Shown: positions 9,797 through 21,475, numbered from the stretch's first letter. The stretch: 64,000 bases of DNA from Erwinia tracheiphila (GCF_021365465.1 NZ_CP089932.1:4402001-4466000), one strand, 5' to 3'. Numbers and translations: made by a program. Notes: generated by a model from the letters alone, not told the origin.

Positions 9797-10254
9797 GAGT
9801 GAACGGGGTTTTCGTACATGCAACCCCGCAGCGAACGGCCTACACCGAGCCGCGATACAAAAGTGTGAAGCGCCACACCTCCCGAACGGAAGGAAAACAC
9901 AGCAGGGTATCCGGTAAACAGCAGAATCGGAACGGGAGCGCGCATCGGGGAACCTCCGGGAAGACATCGTCGGTACCCTGTGGCGTTGATTCTCAAAAAG
10001 CATCTGCCTGGCGAGGCGATCTGTATGCCATGCAATGAGAGACAGTGATGACACCACGCCAGTGAATATTCAACCCAGCCGCACCTGCCATAAGCCATAA
10101 GCCATAAGCCATAAGCCATTCTGGCGTTTGCTTGTGACATTATTCGCATGGCGGTCTGCATTCTTCGCGGTGGCTGGCAATAATGGCCTGATTATGCCCG
10201 GCAGGGTGTTTATTTACCCATCCCCGTCGTATCGCGCAAACAAAGCACTGCCGC
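9797..10254. other. Gap downstream of phoR, with short tandem repeat
   Basis: No gene is supported. A reverse-strand frame at 9697-10161 includes the dispersed repeat peptide, but its remainder has no recognisable feature. A 7-bp repeat GCCATAA occurs four times in tandem at 10087-10114, followed by GCCAT. Confidence 0.5.
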
Positions 10255-11553
10255 TCAGTGCTCCGCTAACTGACAATCAGCCTTGAGAGGAAGCGTAAAA
10301 CTAAAGCAGGTTTCTTTACCGGGCTGGCTGGTGATATTCAACCGCGCACCGTGATGGCTGAGTGCGTATTTTACAATAGCCAGGCCCAGTCCGCTGCCGC
10401 CCGTCTGTCTTGAGCGCGCACAATCCACGCGGTAAAAACGCTCCGTCAGGCGAGGGATATGCTCTGGCGCAATGCCGGGACCGTTATCGCTTACGCTGAA
10501 GGTTGCGCCCTGTGGCGTGCGAAGCCAGGCGATGACGATGCGCGTCCCGTCTGGCGTGTGGTTCACAGCGTTGTAAACCAGGTTGGATATCGCACTGCGC
10601 AGCTGTTCTTCATCGCCCAACACCTGCAACGTATCATCCACGCTGAAATCAATCTGATGGCGGCCCTGACTAAGGGTTTCCGCCTCGTGCTGCAGTAGCT
10701 TCAACATCACTGGCGCGTTGACCTGCTGCCGCAAATCCAGTGAGGGCGCGGCTTCAATTCGCGACAGCGTAAGCAACTGATTGACCAGATCATCCATACG
10801 GCGGGTTTGCGCATGCATGGTATGCAGTGCCTTGTGGCGCTGCGTCCCTTTCATCTCGGTTTCGGTCATCATTTCCAGATAGCCCTGCATCACCGTCAAC
10901 GGTGTGCGCAGTTCATGGCTGACGTTGGCAAAAAAACTGCGGCGCGAGCTTTCCAGCTGGTGCATTTGCGTCATATCCCGCGCCACCAACAGATATTGCC
11001 CTTCACTGTAGGGCATCACGCGAAATTCAAGCTGGCGATGATTATTCAGCACAAGCGTCAGAGGGCGCGAAAAATCGCGCTGGCGCTGGTAGCGTGCAAA
11101 TTCAGGATAGCGCAGCAGATTGAGAATGTTTTGCCCATTATCTTCCGGCCAGCGCAGCCCCAGCAGCTGCTGTGCCAGGCCATTACACCAGAAAATAAAA
11201 CCTTCTTCGGTGGTCAGTACCAGCGCATCCGGCAGGGACTCGGCGCCGCTGCGAAAGCGTTTAATCAAATTGCGCAACTCGCGTCGACGACGACGATTAC
11301 GCACCTGCATCTGATGCAAGCCGTAAAAAAGCGGTTCCCAGCTGCCCCGGCCGCCTGGTGGCGTCATACTGCGATCAACCCAAAGCCAGTGGGATAAGCG
11401 CAACAGATTAACAAAGTGCCAGCCCAGCAGCGACAACAGTGAAACCACCAGCAACCAAGGCAGATAGCCGACGACCAGCCCGATCAACAGCGCGGACAGG
11501 CAGGCGAGCAGGAGTTCCAGCAGCAATCCCTTCAGGGAGAGGCGTTCCAGCAA
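10255..11553 (-). CDS. phoR: Phosphate-regulon sensor histidine kinase PhoR
   Basis: This 432-residue membrane kinase controls PhoB in response to phosphate supply sensed through the Pst transporter and PhoU. Two hydrophobic segments occupy residues 8-52, followed by a basic linker ([16 protein letters not shown]) and a PAS domain around 105-195. The HisKA motif [17 protein letters not shown] has the phosphorylated His at 213, as in E. coli. N and G boxes follow ([36 protein letters not shown]). It begins 24 bases after the phoB stop, so the two form one operon. The brnQ gene that normally follows has been displaced by inserted DNA. Confidence 0.96.
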   Translation of the reverse strand: MLERLSLKGLLLELLLACLSALLIGLVVGYLPWLLVVSLLSLLGWHFVNLLRLSHWLWVDRSMTPPGGRGSWEPLFYGLHQMQVRNRRRRRELRNLIKRFRSGAESLPDALVLTTEEGFIFWCNGLAQQLLGLRWPEDNGQNILNLLRYPEFARYQRQRDFSRPLTLVLNNHRQLEFRVMPYSEGQYLLVARDMTQMHQLESSRRSFFANVSHELRTPLTVMQGYLEMMTETEMKGTQRHKALHTMHAQTRRMDDLVNQLLTLSRIEAAPSLDLRQQVNAPVMLKLLQHEAETLSQGRHQIDFSVDDTLQVLGDEEQLRSAISNLVYNAVNHTPDGTRIVIAWLRTPQGATFSVSDNGPGIAPEHIPRLTERFYRVDCARSRQTGGSGLGLAIVKYALSHHGARLNITSQPGKETCFSFTLPLKADCQLAEH

Positions 11554-11577
11554 AGTGAATACTCCGGTTGTGGCGAT

Positions 11578-12267
11578 TCAAAAACGCACAGAAAAACGGT
11601 AGCCAGTTCCACGAACGGTCTGCACCATGCGATCGTGGCCACTCGCCTCCAGCGCCTTACGTAAACGACGAATATGCACGTCAACGGTACGATCTTCAAC
11701 GTAAACGTTGGTACCCCATACATGATTAAGCAACTGTTCACGACTGTATACGCGCTCGGAATGCGTCATAAAAAAGTGCAGCAGCTTATATTCCGTCGGC
11801 CCCATTTCCAGCGGCTGATTAGCGGACATCACGCGATGCGAAGACGGGTCCAGGCTGAGTCCCTGCATCTCAATCACCTCTTCCACCGCCATGGGTGAAA
11901 TACGGCGCATCACCGCTTTGATCCGGGCGATCAGTTCCTTCGGGGAAAAAGGCTTAATGATGTAGTCGTCCGCCCCCACTTCCAGTCCGCGCACGCGATC
12001 TTCCTCTTCACCACGCGCGGTCAGCAGCATCACCGGAATATCGCGGGTCATCGCTTCACGCCTGAGGTGTTTAATAAACTGGATACCTGAACCGCCCGGC
12101 AGCATCCAGTCCAGCAGGATCAGATCTGGCCAGGGTTCAATCAGCTGACTGACCGCACTGTCATAGTCTTCCGCTTCAACAGGGTGATAGCCATTCCGCT
12201 CCAGAACGAAACACAACATTTCACGGATTGGGGCTTCATCTTCTACCACCAGAATACGCTTGGCCAT
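11578..12267 (-). CDS. phoB: Phosphate-regulon response regulator PhoB
   Basis: This 229-residue transcription factor activates pho genes when phosphorylated by PhoR. The receiver domain (1-120) has the acidic pocket VVEDEAP, phospho-acceptor Asp53 in [11 protein letters not shown], conserved Thr in MLLTARGEE and Lys in [11 protein letters not shown]. The C-terminal winged-helix domain shows [15 protein letters not shown] and [20 protein letters not shown]. Length equals E. coli PhoB. A Pho box lies about 55 bases upstream, so autoregulation is expected. Confidence 0.97.
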   Translation of the reverse strand: MAKRILVVEDEAPIREMLCFVLERNGYHPVEAEDYDSAVSQLIEPWPDLILLDWMLPGGSGIQFIKHLRREAMTRDIPVMLLTARGEEEDRVRGLEVGADDYIIKPFSPKELIARIKAVMRRISPMAVEEVIEMQGLSLDPSSHRVMSANQPLEMGPTEYKLLHFFMTHSERVYSREQLLNHVWGTNVYVEDRTVDVHIRRLRKALEASGHDRMVQTVRGTGYRFSVRF

Positions 12268-12320
12268 TATTGCTCCTGCTGCGATGACGGGATGTCACTG
12301 GGATTCGCGGCGCTATTATG

Positions 12321-12337
12321 CGTCAGTTTTATGACAA
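12321..12337 (-). promoter_or_regulatory. Pho box of phoBR
   Basis: On the reverse strand the sequence TTGTCATAAAACTGACG matches the Pho box pattern CTGTCATAWAWCTGTCAY, two PhoB half-sites 11 bases apart. A further TTTCATAAAAT precedes it. A CATAAT hexamer at 12315-12320 could serve as the -10. It lies between divergent phoB and sbcD and is oriented towards phoB. Confidence 0.8.
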
Positions 12338-12467
12338 TTTTATGAAAAAAACCCGTCTGTCCGCGAACTGACAGCAATCCTGTGAAAGATCAAATGCCTT
12401 TGATGCTGGGGGTTTTTACCCGGTTTGTTTATAATCCTGCAAACGCATTCCGCACAGAAGGAAGCCC

Positions 12468-13691
12468 ATGCGCATCATTCATACCGCTGACTGGCATCTG
12501 GGCCAGTTTTTTTATACCAAAAGCCGTGCCGCAGAACATCAGGCATTTCTTGACTGGTTGCTGGCGCAGGTAACCGAACAGCAGGCGGATGCGATTATCG
12601 TCGCCGGGGACATTTTCGATACCGGCTCGCCACCCAGCTATGCCCGCGAGCTGCTTAACCGCTTTATTGTCAGGCTCCAGCCAACCGGTTGCCAGCTGGT
12701 TCTGCTTGGCGGTAATCATGATTCGGTGGCGGTGCTGAACGAGTCGCGGCACCTGCTGGCCTGCCTCAATACCACCGTGGTTGCCGCCGCCGCTGAACAG
12801 CCGGACCAACAGATATTACGCCTGAACAACCGCCACGGTCAGCCCGCAGCCCTGCTCTGCGCCATTCCCTTCCTGCGCCCGCGCGATATCACTACCAGCC
12901 AGGCTGGCCTGTCTGGTCTGGAAAAACAGCAGTCTCTGCTGGAGGCCATCACCACGCACTATCAGCGGTGCTGGCAACACGCGCTGCAACAGCGCGAGGA
13001 GATGAAGCTGTCTGTTCCCGTCATTGCCACTGGTCATCTGACCACCGTCGGCGTGACCCAAAGCGATTCGGTGCGCGATATTTACATCGGCACGCTGGAT
13101 GCGTTCCCCGCTCAGGCCTTCCCGCCAGCCGATTACATTGCACTGGGGCATATTCACCGAGCCCAGCGCATTGCCGGAACGGAGCATATTCGCTATAGCG
13201 GCTCGCCCATTCCTCTCAGTTTTGATGAGTTGGGTAAAGAAAAAAGCGTCTTTCTGGTGGAGTTTGCCGGGGACAAACTGCATCGGGTTGAACCCCTTGT
13301 CATTCCGATGTTTCAGCCGATGCAAATCATTAAAGGCTCGCTGGAAGAAATAACACGTCAGCTGACAGCCATTCAGCCGCGCCCAGACGGTAAAGTCGTC
13401 TGGCTGGATATTGAGGTGGTCACCGACTGCTGGCTGAATGACTTGCAGCGGCGCATCCAGGAGATAACGCACGATTTGCCGGTCGATATCGTGCTGCTCC
13501 GCCGCAGCCGCGAGCAGCGTGAACAAACCATTGTGCGTCAGGATAATGAAACCCTCAGCGAACTGAGCGTGGAAGATGTGTTTGCGCGCAGGCTGGCCTC
13601 CGAGCAGGACATGTCGCCCCAGCGGCTGGCCCGTATCACCGCGCTTTTTCAGCAAACGCTGGCAGAAATTGATGAGGAGGAACAGCCATGA
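12468..13691 (+). CDS. sbcD: Nuclease SbcCD subunit D
   Basis: This 407-residue Mre11-type metallophosphoesterase is the nuclease of the SbcCD complex, which cuts DNA hairpins and protein-blocked ends. Phosphodiesterase motifs are in order: TADWHLGQ (Asp8, His10), [27 protein letters not shown], and later ATGHLT and ALGHIHRAQ. The C-terminal 100 residues form the capping domain. The start is set by AGGAAG eight bases upstream. It is divergent from phoB, and its stop overlaps the sbcC start by four bases (ATGA), implying coupled translation. Confidence 0.96.
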   Translation: MRIIHTADWHLGQFFYTKSRAAEHQAFLDWLLAQVTEQQADAIIVAGDIFDTGSPPSYARELLNRFIVRLQPTGCQLVLLGGNHDSVAVLNESRHLLACLNTTVVAAAAEQPDQQILRLNNRHGQPAALLCAIPFLRPRDITTSQAGLSGLEKQQSLLEAITTHYQRCWQHALQQREEMKLSVPVIATGHLTTVGVTQSDSVRDIYIGTLDAFPAQAFPPADYIALGHIHRAQRIAGTEHIRYSGSPIPLSFDELGKEKSVFLVEFAGDKLHRVEPLVIPMFQPMQIIKGSLEEITRQLTAIQPRPDGKVVWLDIEVVTDCWLNDLQRRIQEITHDLPVDIVLLRRSREQREQTIVRQDNETLSELSVEDVFARRLASEQDMSPQRLARITALFQQTLAEIDEEEQP

Positions 13692-16600
13692 AAATTCTGA
13701 CCCTGCGCTTTAAAAACCTCAATTCGCTCAGGGGTGAATGGAAGATTGACTTCACCGCCGAGCCGTTCGCCAGCAACGGCCTTTTTGCGATCACCGGCCC
13801 CACGGGGGCTGGCAAAACCACCCTGCTTGATGCTATCTGTCTGGCGCTGTATCACGAAACGCCTCGTCTGGGAAAACTGTCGCAAACGCAAAATGGCCTG
13901 ATGACCCGCGATACCACAGACTGCCTGGCCGAAGTCGAGTTTGAAGTAAAAGGAGAAGCCTGGCGCGCATTCTGGAGTCAGCGGCGGGCGCACGGCGCGG
14001 TCAATGGCAATCTGAAAGCACCGCGTGTGGAACTGGCCCGCTGTGCCGACAACAAGATTATCGCAGACAAAGTAAAAGACAAACTGGAGATGATGGCAGG
14101 ACTGACCGGGCTGGACTTTGGCCGCTTCACCAAATCCATGATGCTGTCACAAGGGCAGTTTGCTGCCTTTCTGAACGCCGATGCCAACAGCCGGGCCGGG
14201 CTGCTCGAAGAACTGACCGGCACCGAGATCTATGGACGTCTTTCAGCCAGCGTATTCGAGCGCTTTAAAAACATTCGCCAGCAACTGGAGACGCTGCGTG
14301 CGCGTGCTGGCGGTATGGCGCTGCTGGATGAGGAACAGCGAAAATCGCTGAATGGACAACTCTTCAGTCTGGTTAGCGATGAGCAGACGCTCACTGATCA
14401 ACACCAGCGCCAGCTTTCTTTATTGCAGTGGCAACAGCAGTACCAGCGCGCCCGGGACGCGGTGAGCGCGGCGGAGCAGGCATGCCAGCAGGCTGAAGCC
14501 GCCTGGCTGGAGGATAAACCCCAGCTGGACAAGCTGGAGCGCGCGGAACCAGCGGAAAAACTACGACCGCTCTGGCAGCAGTGCAGCCTTAATACGCAGG
14601 ATTTGCAGGCGCTACAGCAGCAGCAGCAGCGCCTGACCGCCCGGTGGGATCAACAGCGGCAACAGCTTGAGACCAGCAGCGCACAGCTGAAAATGCAGGA
14701 TGACGCGCGTCGCCAGCACGAAGCCTTCCGCCAGCAGCAGGAAACGTTAATCACCGACAGCGTGCTGCCGCTGGATAACCATATCGCCACGTTGGAGCAG
14801 CAGGCCCAAACGCTGACGAAAGAAATAAGTGAGTACCAGCATTCGATTAGTCAGCACCGGGAGAAGCTGCTTAAAAATCAGCAGGAACAGGCGGAGAAAC
14901 GAGCGCAACAGCAGCTTCACCAGCAGTGGCAACAGGCAAACCCGCAGGTTGGCCGCTGGGGCGAATCCTTGCCGCTGTGGTCGGCTCGCTTTGAACAGCA
15001 GCACCAGCACCAGGCCATACTGGATAAACAGCAGCTGCAGCTCAAGGAACAGCTGCAGCTGCTTGCACAGCAACAGCAGCAGGAACAACAGCTTGAGCAG
15101 CAGGTGGCACCGCACAGGCTGGCGTTGCAACAGGCCAGCAGTCACCTTGCCGAAGCAGAAAAACACCATAATGCACTGGAGAAGCAGCACCCGCAAACGC
15201 AGTTACAGACGCAACTTGCCCGTTTTGGCCAGCAACGCCCACTGCGGCAAACACTGGCGCTGCTGATACCGCAGTGGCAGCAGGTGATGCAACAACGTCA
15301 GCGAGCGCTCACCCGCCAGCAGGAAACACATCAGCAAATCGAACAGGCCGGACAGCAATTACTGACGCTGCGCAACGACTGGAAAGAAAAAGAACAACAG
15401 CGGCAGGATGTGGAAAAACGCCATGAGCTGGAGCAACGCATTGCCGATCTTGAACAGTATCGGACGCAGCTGGAGTCGGGGCAGCCCTGTCCGCTTTGTG
15501 GTGCCTGCCAGCACCCGGCAGTCGACGAGTACCAGACAATCAGCCCCTCCGCTACCGCAGAGCGTTTACTGAAGCTAAAAGCCGTGGTTGACAGGCTGAA
15601 AGATGACGGAATAGCCCAGCGCGAACAGCTTAAAAACCTGAAAACGCAGCAGGAAAAATTACAGCAGGAACTGAGCGAAAACGGTCAGCTGGAAACCGAA
15701 TTGCGCAGCCAGTGGCAGTTGGTGCAAAAAGAACTGGCGCTGGATTTTACCCCGGAGCAATGGGAACAGGTAACGGACTGGCTGACGGTTCAGCAACAGC
15801 AGGAAAACGATGCACAGGCACAGCTGCTGCAGCGGCAACAAAGTGCTCAACAGCTTCAGCAGGCCAAAGATCGGTTTACACAGCACCAGCAGGAGCTGAA
15901 CGATCTCCTGCAACAGCAAGAGCTGGCAGGTCAGCAACGGCTTACTCTCAGCCAGAACATCAGCGCACTCGAACAACAGCGGACAGAGCAGATGCTGGCG
16001 GCAGAAAAACAGCATGACCAGTTACAAAGCACACTGACCGAGGTTGGGCTGGCGTTGCCCGCGCAGGATGAGCACGAAAGCTGGCTGGCTTTGCGGCGGC
16101 AGGAATGGCAGCAATGGCAACACGTGGAGCAGGCGCTTACCGACCTGCTGCCACAACTGACCGCGCTGGCCACCCAGCAGCAGGCGCTGAACGAGCAACT
16201 CGCCAGTGAACAGCAGCGCGTTACCGCGCTGGAACAGCGGCTCACCGCCGGGCAACAGAATCTGAATGAGCAGCGCCAGCAGCGAGAAGCGCTGTTTGGT
16301 GATCGCCCCATCGCCGATGTGCAGCAGGCGCTTCGTGCGCTGTCACAGCAGCACACCGAGCGTAGCGAGATACTGCAGCAGCAGTGGCAGCAACAGAAGG
16401 AGCAGCTGAATACCCTCCACGGGCAACTTAATTCTCTCACTGAACAGGCTGACGCACTGGCGCAGCGGCTGAACGACAATCGACAAATGCTGGCTGACGC
16501 ACTGGCCACCAGCGATTTCACGGATGAGGCAGATTTTGTCGCTGCCCTGCTAGATGAAGCACAATCCAGCAAGCTTCATGCGCTGCAAAAGCAGCATGAC

Positions 16601-17362
16601 AGCCACCGTCAGCAAACTGCCGTACTGCGGGAGCAGGCGCAAGAAATCCTTGCCGAGCAGCAACAGCAACAGCCGGACGATCTGCCCGCTGATCCTGCCA
16701 CCCTCAGCGAAACGGTGAAGCTTCTGGCAGAGCAACTGCGGGAAAACGCCCGACAGCAGGGAGAGGTTCGCCAGCAATTGCTCAGTGATGAAGCGCAGCG
16801 TGAGCAACAGCAGCATCTGCTCAGGCAGATTGCCGCTGGCGAGCAGCAGGTGGAGGACTGGAGTTACCTGAACCAACTTATTGGCTCAAAAGAAGGCGAT
16901 AAGTTTCGCAAATTTGCTCAGGGGCTCACGCTGGATAATCTGGTCTGGCTCGCCAATCAACAGCTGACCCGGCTACATGGCCGCTATATGCTGCAGCGCA
17001 AATCTGATGAGCCGCTGGAATTGCAGGTGATGGATACCTGGCAGGCGGAAGCGCTACGCGATACCCGTACGCTCTCCGGCGGCGAGAGTTTTCTGGTCAG
17101 TCTGGCGCTGGCACTGGCGCTCTCCGATCTGGTCAGCCATAAAACCCGTATAGAATCGCTGTTCCTCGACGAAGGCTTCGGTACGCTGGATGCTGAAACC
17201 CTGGACAGCGCGCTCGATGCCCTCGATGCCCTTAATGCCAGCGGGAAAACTATCGGGGTAATAAGCCATGTGGAGGCCATGAAGGAACGGATATCAGTGC
17301 AGATTAAAGTAAATAAAATCAATGGACTGGGTTATAGCAGGCTGGAAACACCAGCGGCCTGA
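13688..17362 (+). CDS. sbcC: Nuclease SbcCD subunit C (Rad50-like ATPase)
   Basis: This 1,224-residue SMC-like ATPase partners SbcD in processing hairpins and double-strand breaks. The N-terminal Walker [15 protein letters not shown] lies at residues 36-49. Two very long glutamine-rich coiled coils flank a zinc hook [10 protein letters not shown] near residue 600. The C-terminal ATPase half has the signature [19 protein letters not shown] and Walker [13 protein letters not shown]. It is longer than E. coli SbcC (1,048), the extra length being in the Gln-rich coils, which are rich in CAG/CAA codons. It is convergent with the lipoprotein pseudogene at its 3' end. Confidence 0.96.
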   Translation: MKILTLRFKNLNSLRGEWKIDFTAEPFASNGLFAITGPTGAGKTTLLDAICLALYHETPRLGKLSQTQNGLMTRDTTDCLAEVEFEVKGEAWRAFWSQRRAHGAVNGNLKAPRVELARCADNKIIADKVKDKLEMMAGLTGLDFGRFTKSMMLSQGQFAAFLNADANSRAGLLEELTGTEIYGRLSASVFERFKNIRQQLETLRARAGGMALLDEEQRKSLNGQLFSLVSDEQTLTDQHQRQLSLLQWQQQYQRARDAVSAAEQACQQAEAAWLEDKPQLDKLERAEPAEKLRPLWQQCSLNTQDLQALQQQQQRLTARWDQQRQQLETSSAQLKMQDDARRQHEAFRQQQETLITDSVLPLDNHIATLEQQAQTLTKEISEYQHSISQHREKLLKNQQEQAEKRAQQQLHQQWQQANPQVGRWGESLPLWSARFEQQHQHQAILDKQQLQLKEQLQLLAQQQQQEQQLEQQVAPHRLALQQASSHLAEAEKHHNALEKQHPQTQLQTQLARFGQQRPLRQTLALLIPQWQQVMQQRQRALTRQQETHQQIEQAGQQLLTLRNDWKEKEQQRQDVEKRHELEQRIADLEQYRTQLESGQPCPLCGACQHPAVDEYQTISPSATAERLLKLKAVVDRLKDDGIAQREQLKNLKTQQEKLQQELSENGQLETELRSQWQLVQKELALDFTPEQWEQVTDWLTVQQQQENDAQAQLLQRQQSAQQLQQAKDRFTQHQQELNDLLQQQELAGQQRLTLSQNISALEQQRTEQMLAAEKQHDQLQSTLTEVGLALPAQDEHESWLALRRQEWQQWQHVEQALTDLLPQLTALATQQQALNEQLASEQQRVTALEQRLTAGQQNLNEQRQQREALFGDRPIADVQQALRALSQQHTERSEILQQQWQQQKEQLNTLHGQLNSLTEQADALAQRLNDNRQMLADALATSDFTDEADFVAALLDEAQSSKLHALQKQHDSHRQQTAVLREQAQEILAEQQQQQPDDLPADPATLSETVKLLAEQLRENARQQGEVRQQLLSDEAQREQQQHLLRQIAAGEQQVEDWSYLNQLIGSKEGDKFRKFAQGLTLDNLVWLANQQLTRLHGRYMLQRKSDEPLELQVMDTWQAEALRDTRTLSGGESFLVSLALALALSDLVSHKTRIESLFLDEGFGTLDAETLDSALDALDALNASGKTIGVISHVEAMKERISVQIKVNKINGLGYSRLETPAA

Positions 17363-18079
17363 TGTCAACCGGGCAAGGAACAGGCCGCTGAATATCATCA
17401 GCGGCACTGGCACACCGGCTTTCGCCGACTGGCGTTTTTCCAGTTTGGCGCGTGGGCCAGGCAGGATACCGCCGTCGGCGGTCAGCAAACGTGCGCTGGT
17501 CAGCGCCGCAATATCGTGAGCGGGGTCGGTCACGTTATTGGTAATCTGTTTAACGACCGGCATTAACCAGCATCCCAACCAGGCCCTGGCTACCGTTATT
17601 GTTACTCTCACTGTCCGTTGCCGTCGCAATACCACTCCAGATTTGCTTACCACTGCGCAAATCCACCAGCCTCGCCGTGGCTGTGACGCGTGTCACGCTG
17701 TCCACCACGACGAATGTCGTGCCGTACTCCGTGATAGTGATATACAGCGCCGCATCCGCATGGAAAATGTCGTGCAGTTTCGCCGTGCTGACGCTGCGAA
17801 TGTCACTGGCATTGCTCAGGCCGTTTTGTTTAAACGTCTCCTCGACAACCGCGACAGGAAACACATAGTATAGTAGCCCGACCCGGCCAGCGGCTGTGTC
17901 GCCAGCGAGGCAAAGCTGTGTGCCGCATTGATATCCACAGAGTGGTTTTCTGCGGGCAGCGCCAGAATGGAAGCAGGTTTGATCTCGCGGAAGACGGTGT
18001 AATCATAAGGCATTTTTTCCGCACAGCCGGTCAGCGCGACCACGGCCAGCAGGCCATTGATTGCTAATAAATTTTTTAT
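17300..18079 (-). pseudogene. GNA1162/DUF799-family lipoprotein, frameshifted
   Basis: Three frames combine into a protein resembling the GNA1162 (DUF799) outer-membrane lipoproteins. The first, from 18079, reads LLAVVALTGCAEKMPYDYTV with lipobox LTGC. The second, from about 17868, reads VFPVAVVEETFKQNGLSNAS and LHDIFHADAALYITITEYG. The third, from about 17560, reads VVKQITNNVTDPAHDIAAL. Single-base shifts near 17868 and 17562 separate them. The natural start codon appears changed to ATA (18077-18079) before AAAAATTTATTA. The 3' limit is uncertain because the frame runs into the sbcC end. It is last in a three-gene set with the DUF4810 and CsgG-like genes, all broken. Confidence 0.78.
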
Positions 18080-18094
18080 TATTTAGCACCCTGC

Positions 18095-18405
18095 TTACTT
18101 ACGCATCAGAAAATCCATACAGGAAGCGGATTCAGGAAATGCCGTTTTTTCGGCGGTGAACTGCTGAAAAGCCAGATCGGGGTGGTCGCTATTGGCATAA
18201 AGCAGACCGGCGCGACCGGTTTATTTTTACCCTGTGCTTCCTGAATGACTTTGTTCAGCGTTTCAATTTCTTTTTCCGGCGCAGATGTATTTTTATAATA
18301 ACGATATAAAGAAGACTGATAATCGCCCCAATTACAGATGGGCGCTGGTTTTGGCGCACAGGCGGCTAACAGTAGCGCGGCAGACACTGCCAGAACAGAT
18401 TTCAT
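18095..18405 (-). pseudogene. DUF4810-family small lipoprotein, frameshifted
   Basis: The first frame starts MKSVLAVSAALLLAACAPKP, a lipoprotein signal with lipobox LAAC, and continues CNWGDYQSSLYRYYKNTSA to AQGKNKPVAP. A one-base shift near 18215 moves the rest to another frame, GLLYANSDHPDLAFQQFTAE to DFLMRK and a stop at 18095. The joined protein of about 103 residues agrees with DUF4810 lipoproteins. In many proteobacteria these sit between a CsgG-like and a DUF799 gene, exactly as here. The function of the trio is not firmly known; it is thought to form an envelope assembly. Confidence 0.75.
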
Positions 18406-18429
18406 GTGGTTCATTTGTTATTCCCGCTG

Positions 18430-18830
18430 TTATTTAACCGGACGCCATGCGCCTGATTCAATGCCTCTAACCAGATGATTCACCGCTTCACGAACCGCCA
18501 GGTCTGTTACCTTAGCGTTCAGCGTCGGGTCATAGCTGTCGGTGCCGCCAAAGCCCACCACTTCACGGTTAGATAAGGTATATTCTCCGGCACCCTGCAT
18601 GGACCAGACCACTTCCGAGGTGGTGACATCGACAATATTGAGACTGACTTTCGCGTAGACGACCTGCGTTTTACCACGACCCAAGATGCCCCAAAGTTGC
18701 TGGTCTCCCACCTCTTTTCGACCAAATTCGGTATGTCTCCGGTCACCACGTAGTCAGCACCTTTTATTTTCTGGCCGGACTTGCTGTGGGGTAACGATTG
18801 ATTGCACGGCTTCCTCTGCAAAACAAGGCA
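18430..18830 (-). pseudogene. CsgG-like lipoprotein, decayed
   Basis: The C-terminal half (18711-18430) is clear CsgG/HfaB family text: LWGILGRGKTQVVYAKVSLN, VDVTTSEVVWSMQGAGEYTL, SNREVVGFGG, DLAVREAVNHLVRGIESG. Upstream, KIKGADYVVTGDI is in a different frame, and the signal peptide and N-terminal 100 or so residues are deleted or unrecognisable. CsgG-type proteins form outer-membrane channels or assembly platforms. It is the first gene of the three-lipoprotein cluster, followed after about 24 bases by the DUF4810 remnant. Confidence 0.75.
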
Positions 18831-19096
18831 ATGACGGCCTCAATGAAGGAAGTGAAACCGGACGCTGTCCACGCCCAACGCGCGACGACGGCAGGCCACA
18901 CAGCTTTACTGCGATCATAGCCATGCCGCGCCGCGCACCCCGCCTGAGCGCATTTGTGCGCCCTCATGGTTTTTACCTCGTTTCGTACCTTAAAAGGCCA
19001 ACGATGGAAAGGCAATGAAACCCCGCAGTCGATTCGCTATCATGCGCACTGTCGTTAAATAAGCGCACCTAATACGCGCCAGAGAGGGAAAGCAGT

Positions 19097-20008
19097 ATGC
19101 TGTGGTTTAAAAATTTGATGGTATATCGCCTGAATCGGGAACTGTCGCTGGCGGTCGACGAGATGGAAAAGCAACTGGAGGCATTCACTTTCACGCCCTG
19201 TGGCAGTCAGGATATGGCAAAAACCGGCTGGGTTTCCCCAATGGGTCCCCGCGGCGATGCCTTAACCCATGTCAATAACGGTCAGATTCTGATTTGCGCC
19301 CGCAAGGAAGAGAAAATCCTGCCATCGCCGGTGATTAAACAGACGCTGGATGCCAAAATCAGCAAGCTGGAAGCCGAACAGCAGCGTAAGTTGAAAAAAA
19401 CCGAAAAGGATTCGCTGAAAGATGAGGTGCTGCACAGCCTGCTACCCAGGGCATTCAGCCGCTTCAGCCAGACGTTTCTGTGGATCGACAGCGTTAATAA
19501 TCTGGTTGTGGTCGATTGTGCCAACGCAAAAAAAGCAGAAGATACGCTGGCGCTGCTGCGTAAAAGTCTGGGATCGCTGCCAGTTGTGCCGCTGACGCTG
19601 GAAAGCCCGATTGAACTCACCATGACCGAATGGGTACGTTCTGGCACTACACCAGCCGGTTTTGCACTAATGGATGAAGCCGAGCTGAAATCGCTGTTGG
19701 AAGACGGTGGTGTGATCCGCTGTAAAAAGCAGGACCTGGTCTGTGATGAAATTGCTAACCATATCGAAGCAGGAAAGCTGGTGACTAAACTGGCGCTGGA
19801 CTGGCAGGAGCGGGTACAAATGGTGCTGTACAATGATGGTTCGCTGAAACGCCTGAAATTTGCCGATACACTGCGTGAACAAAATGATGATATTGACCGG
19901 GAAGATGTTGCCGCGCGTTTTGACGCTGACTTTATCCTGATGACCAGCGAACTTGCCGCACTGGTTAGCAATACCATCGAAGCCCTGGGTGGGGAAGCAC
20001 AGCGCTGA
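19097..20008 (+). CDS. rdgC: Recombination-associated protein RdgC
   Basis: This 303-residue protein, the same length as in E. coli, forms a ring around double-stranded DNA and restrains RecA filament formation. The start [18 protein letters not shown] and internal [19 protein letters not shown] are diagnostic, and the central [18 protein letters not shown] is well conserved. A strong ribosome site (GAGAGGGAAAG) precedes the ATG. In E. coli rdgC is followed by mak and araJ towards sbcC; those genes are absent here, replaced by the decayed lipoprotein cluster. Confidence 0.96.
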   Translation: MLWFKNLMVYRLNRELSLAVDEMEKQLEAFTFTPCGSQDMAKTGWVSPMGPRGDALTHVNNGQILICARKEEKILPSPVIKQTLDAKISKLEAEQQRKLKKTEKDSLKDEVLHSLLPRAFSRFSQTFLWIDSVNNLVVVDCANAKKAEDTLALLRKSLGSLPVVPLTLESPIELTMTEWVRSGTTPAGFALMDEAELKSLLEDGGVIRCKKQDLVCDEIANHIEAGKLVTKLALDWQERVQMVLYNDGSLKRLKFADTLREQNDDIDREDVAARFDADFILMTSELAALVSNTIEALGGEAQR

Positions 20009-20045
20009 GTAGGTCATCGAGCCGGTAAACGACCCGATGCTAAAA

Positions 20046-20336
20046 CTAGTCTTTCAGGTAACGGCACAGGTATGACGAAGGTTCGGCAACCTGAAGATGG
20101 AATTCGCTGTGGCCCGGTACGTTAAATACCTGGCCTGGTTCATAGTGCTTCCACTCCGTTTCGCCCGGCAACAGCACTTTCAGCGAACCGCTCACCACGG
20201 TCATCTCTTCCGGCTGACCCGTGCCAAACGTGTATTCACCCTCGGCCATCACGCCAATGCTGGCGAGCCCGGTGCTGGCACTGTCGAAACCGATTGATTT
20301 CACTTTTCCGTCGAAATATTCGCTGACGTTGAGCAT
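20046..20336 (-). CDS. ppnP: Pyrimidine/purine nucleoside phosphorylase PpnP (YaiE)
   Basis: This 96-residue single-domain cupin catalyses phosphorolysis of nucleosides to base and ribose 1-phosphate. The start at 20336 ([17 protein letters not shown]) is chosen because it matches the family N-terminus; an upstream in-frame ATG at 20384 would add 16 non-conserved residues. Cupin motifs are [18 protein letters not shown] and [20 protein letters not shown]. It is convergent with rdgC and lies downstream of aroM, the same order as in E. coli (aroM-yaiE-rdgC). Confidence 0.93.
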   Translation of the reverse strand: MLNVSEYFDGKVKSIGFDSASTGLASIGVMAEGEYTFGTGQPEEMTVVSGSLKVLLPGETEWKHYEPGQVFNVPGHSEFHLQVAEPSSYLCRYLKD

Positions 20337-20470
20337 AAAGGTATCCTTATAATCAGAGAGAAAGAGTAAGCCGCGCGTACGCACCTGTTACAGGCGGCAC
20401 GGCATTAACCTTGAGCTGCGCTATCCAGCCCCATGGCAGACAGGCTCTTAAGGTAGCGGTATTCCTTTCT

Positions 20471-21148
20471 TTACACCAGAAGTTCTGCTGCAAGCCGGGC
20501 GATAAGCGTATTGGAGAGCAGCACAGGTATACCGAGCAGCTTTTCCAGGCAATCCCGGTGCCGCTGATAGTAGCCAAGGCAATCCAGCAGCAGGATGTCC
20601 GCTCCGCGATCCTGTAACGTAAGTGCGGCTTCAATAAGCCGATCATTGCCCATTTCCCAAGGACTGGCCACCGCAAAATGGGGAGTCCATTGCAGACTGC
20701 GCCATTTATAAGTCTGTTCATTGATGTACTCTGCACGCGCCACTATCACCCCGACCTGATACCCGTTGGCGATTGCATTGACCAGCGGTGGCAGAATGCT
20801 GTAAGGCTCAAGCAAAACGGCGCTGTCCGCGACCAGATTTTTATATTCACCGGCACACAAAACCAGGATGGTAGAAAATCCCTTTCCTTCCAGCTGTTTT
20901 ATTATTACCTGCAACGCCTCGCTGACTCTCGCTGCGGACAAAGCAATAAAAGAGCCGCCTTCGGTATGCGTCATGGTGACTTTTTCACCTGCAACCGGTG
21001 CGTATCGCTGTTTAATTTCAGCAGCTGACAGACCGTTCAGCAAACCAAAATGCGCAATTTGCGTTTCCGGGATATGTTCCAGCAGCAACGGATGCAAGTC
21101 ACCCTGCGGCGCGGTGCCAAGTGTTATGGTCGCCAGCGTCTGCCTCAT
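20471..21148 (-). CDS. aroM: AroM family protein
   Basis: This protein has 225 residues, identical in length to E. coli AroM, when started at MRQTLATITLGTAPQ (21148), which has AAAGGG four bases upstream. An in-frame Met 48 codons further upstream is unlikely. Conserved segments include LEPYSILPPLVNAIANGYQVGV and DILLLDCLGYYQRHRD and the end VLLSNTLIARLAAELLV. AroM belongs to the Asp/Glu racemase-like fold and is co-regulated with aroL in E. coli, but its reaction is unknown. It lies downstream of yaiA and aroL on the same strand, with 327 bases of apparently non-coding DNA before it. Confidence 0.93.
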   Translation of the reverse strand: MRQTLATITLGTAPQGDLHPLLLEHIPETQIAHFGLLNGLSAAEIKQRYAPVAGEKVTMTHTEGGSFIALSAARVSEALQVIIKQLEGKGFSTILVLCAGEYKNLVADSAVLLEPYSILPPLVNAIANGYQVGVIVARAEYINEQTYKWRSLQWTPHFAVASPWEMGNDRLIEAALTLQDRGADILLLDCLGYYQRHRDCLEKLLGIPVLLSNTLIARLAAELLV

Positions 21149-21475
21149 CAATCCCTTTTCCACCAAATTAACCTTTGCCAGATTTTTGGCAACATCATCA
21201 ACCACGTTATTAATTGGTTTCAGCCTAGCATTGGTTTTTAAAAAGCACGGAGAGTTATTGTCTGGCGGGTTATTATTCGGAAAATCGGCCAATGGTCTGT
21301 CCAGTTATATCTGTGGTGGGAGCGAGGTTAATTTTATTCTGGTACCGGACAGTGAAAATAAGATGGTAACAGCTTCCAGTCAAGCACGGAGAACAATGCC
21401 AGGGCAACGGGCAGGTTGTTAGCGGAAAAATACGGCAGATTGAAGAGGGAGCCGGCGTCCCTGCCGACAGAAGTA

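Noticed and set aside
12816..13655. Reverse-strand frame of 279 residues inside sbcD
   Set aside because: It is a shadow of the well-conserved sbcD coding frame.
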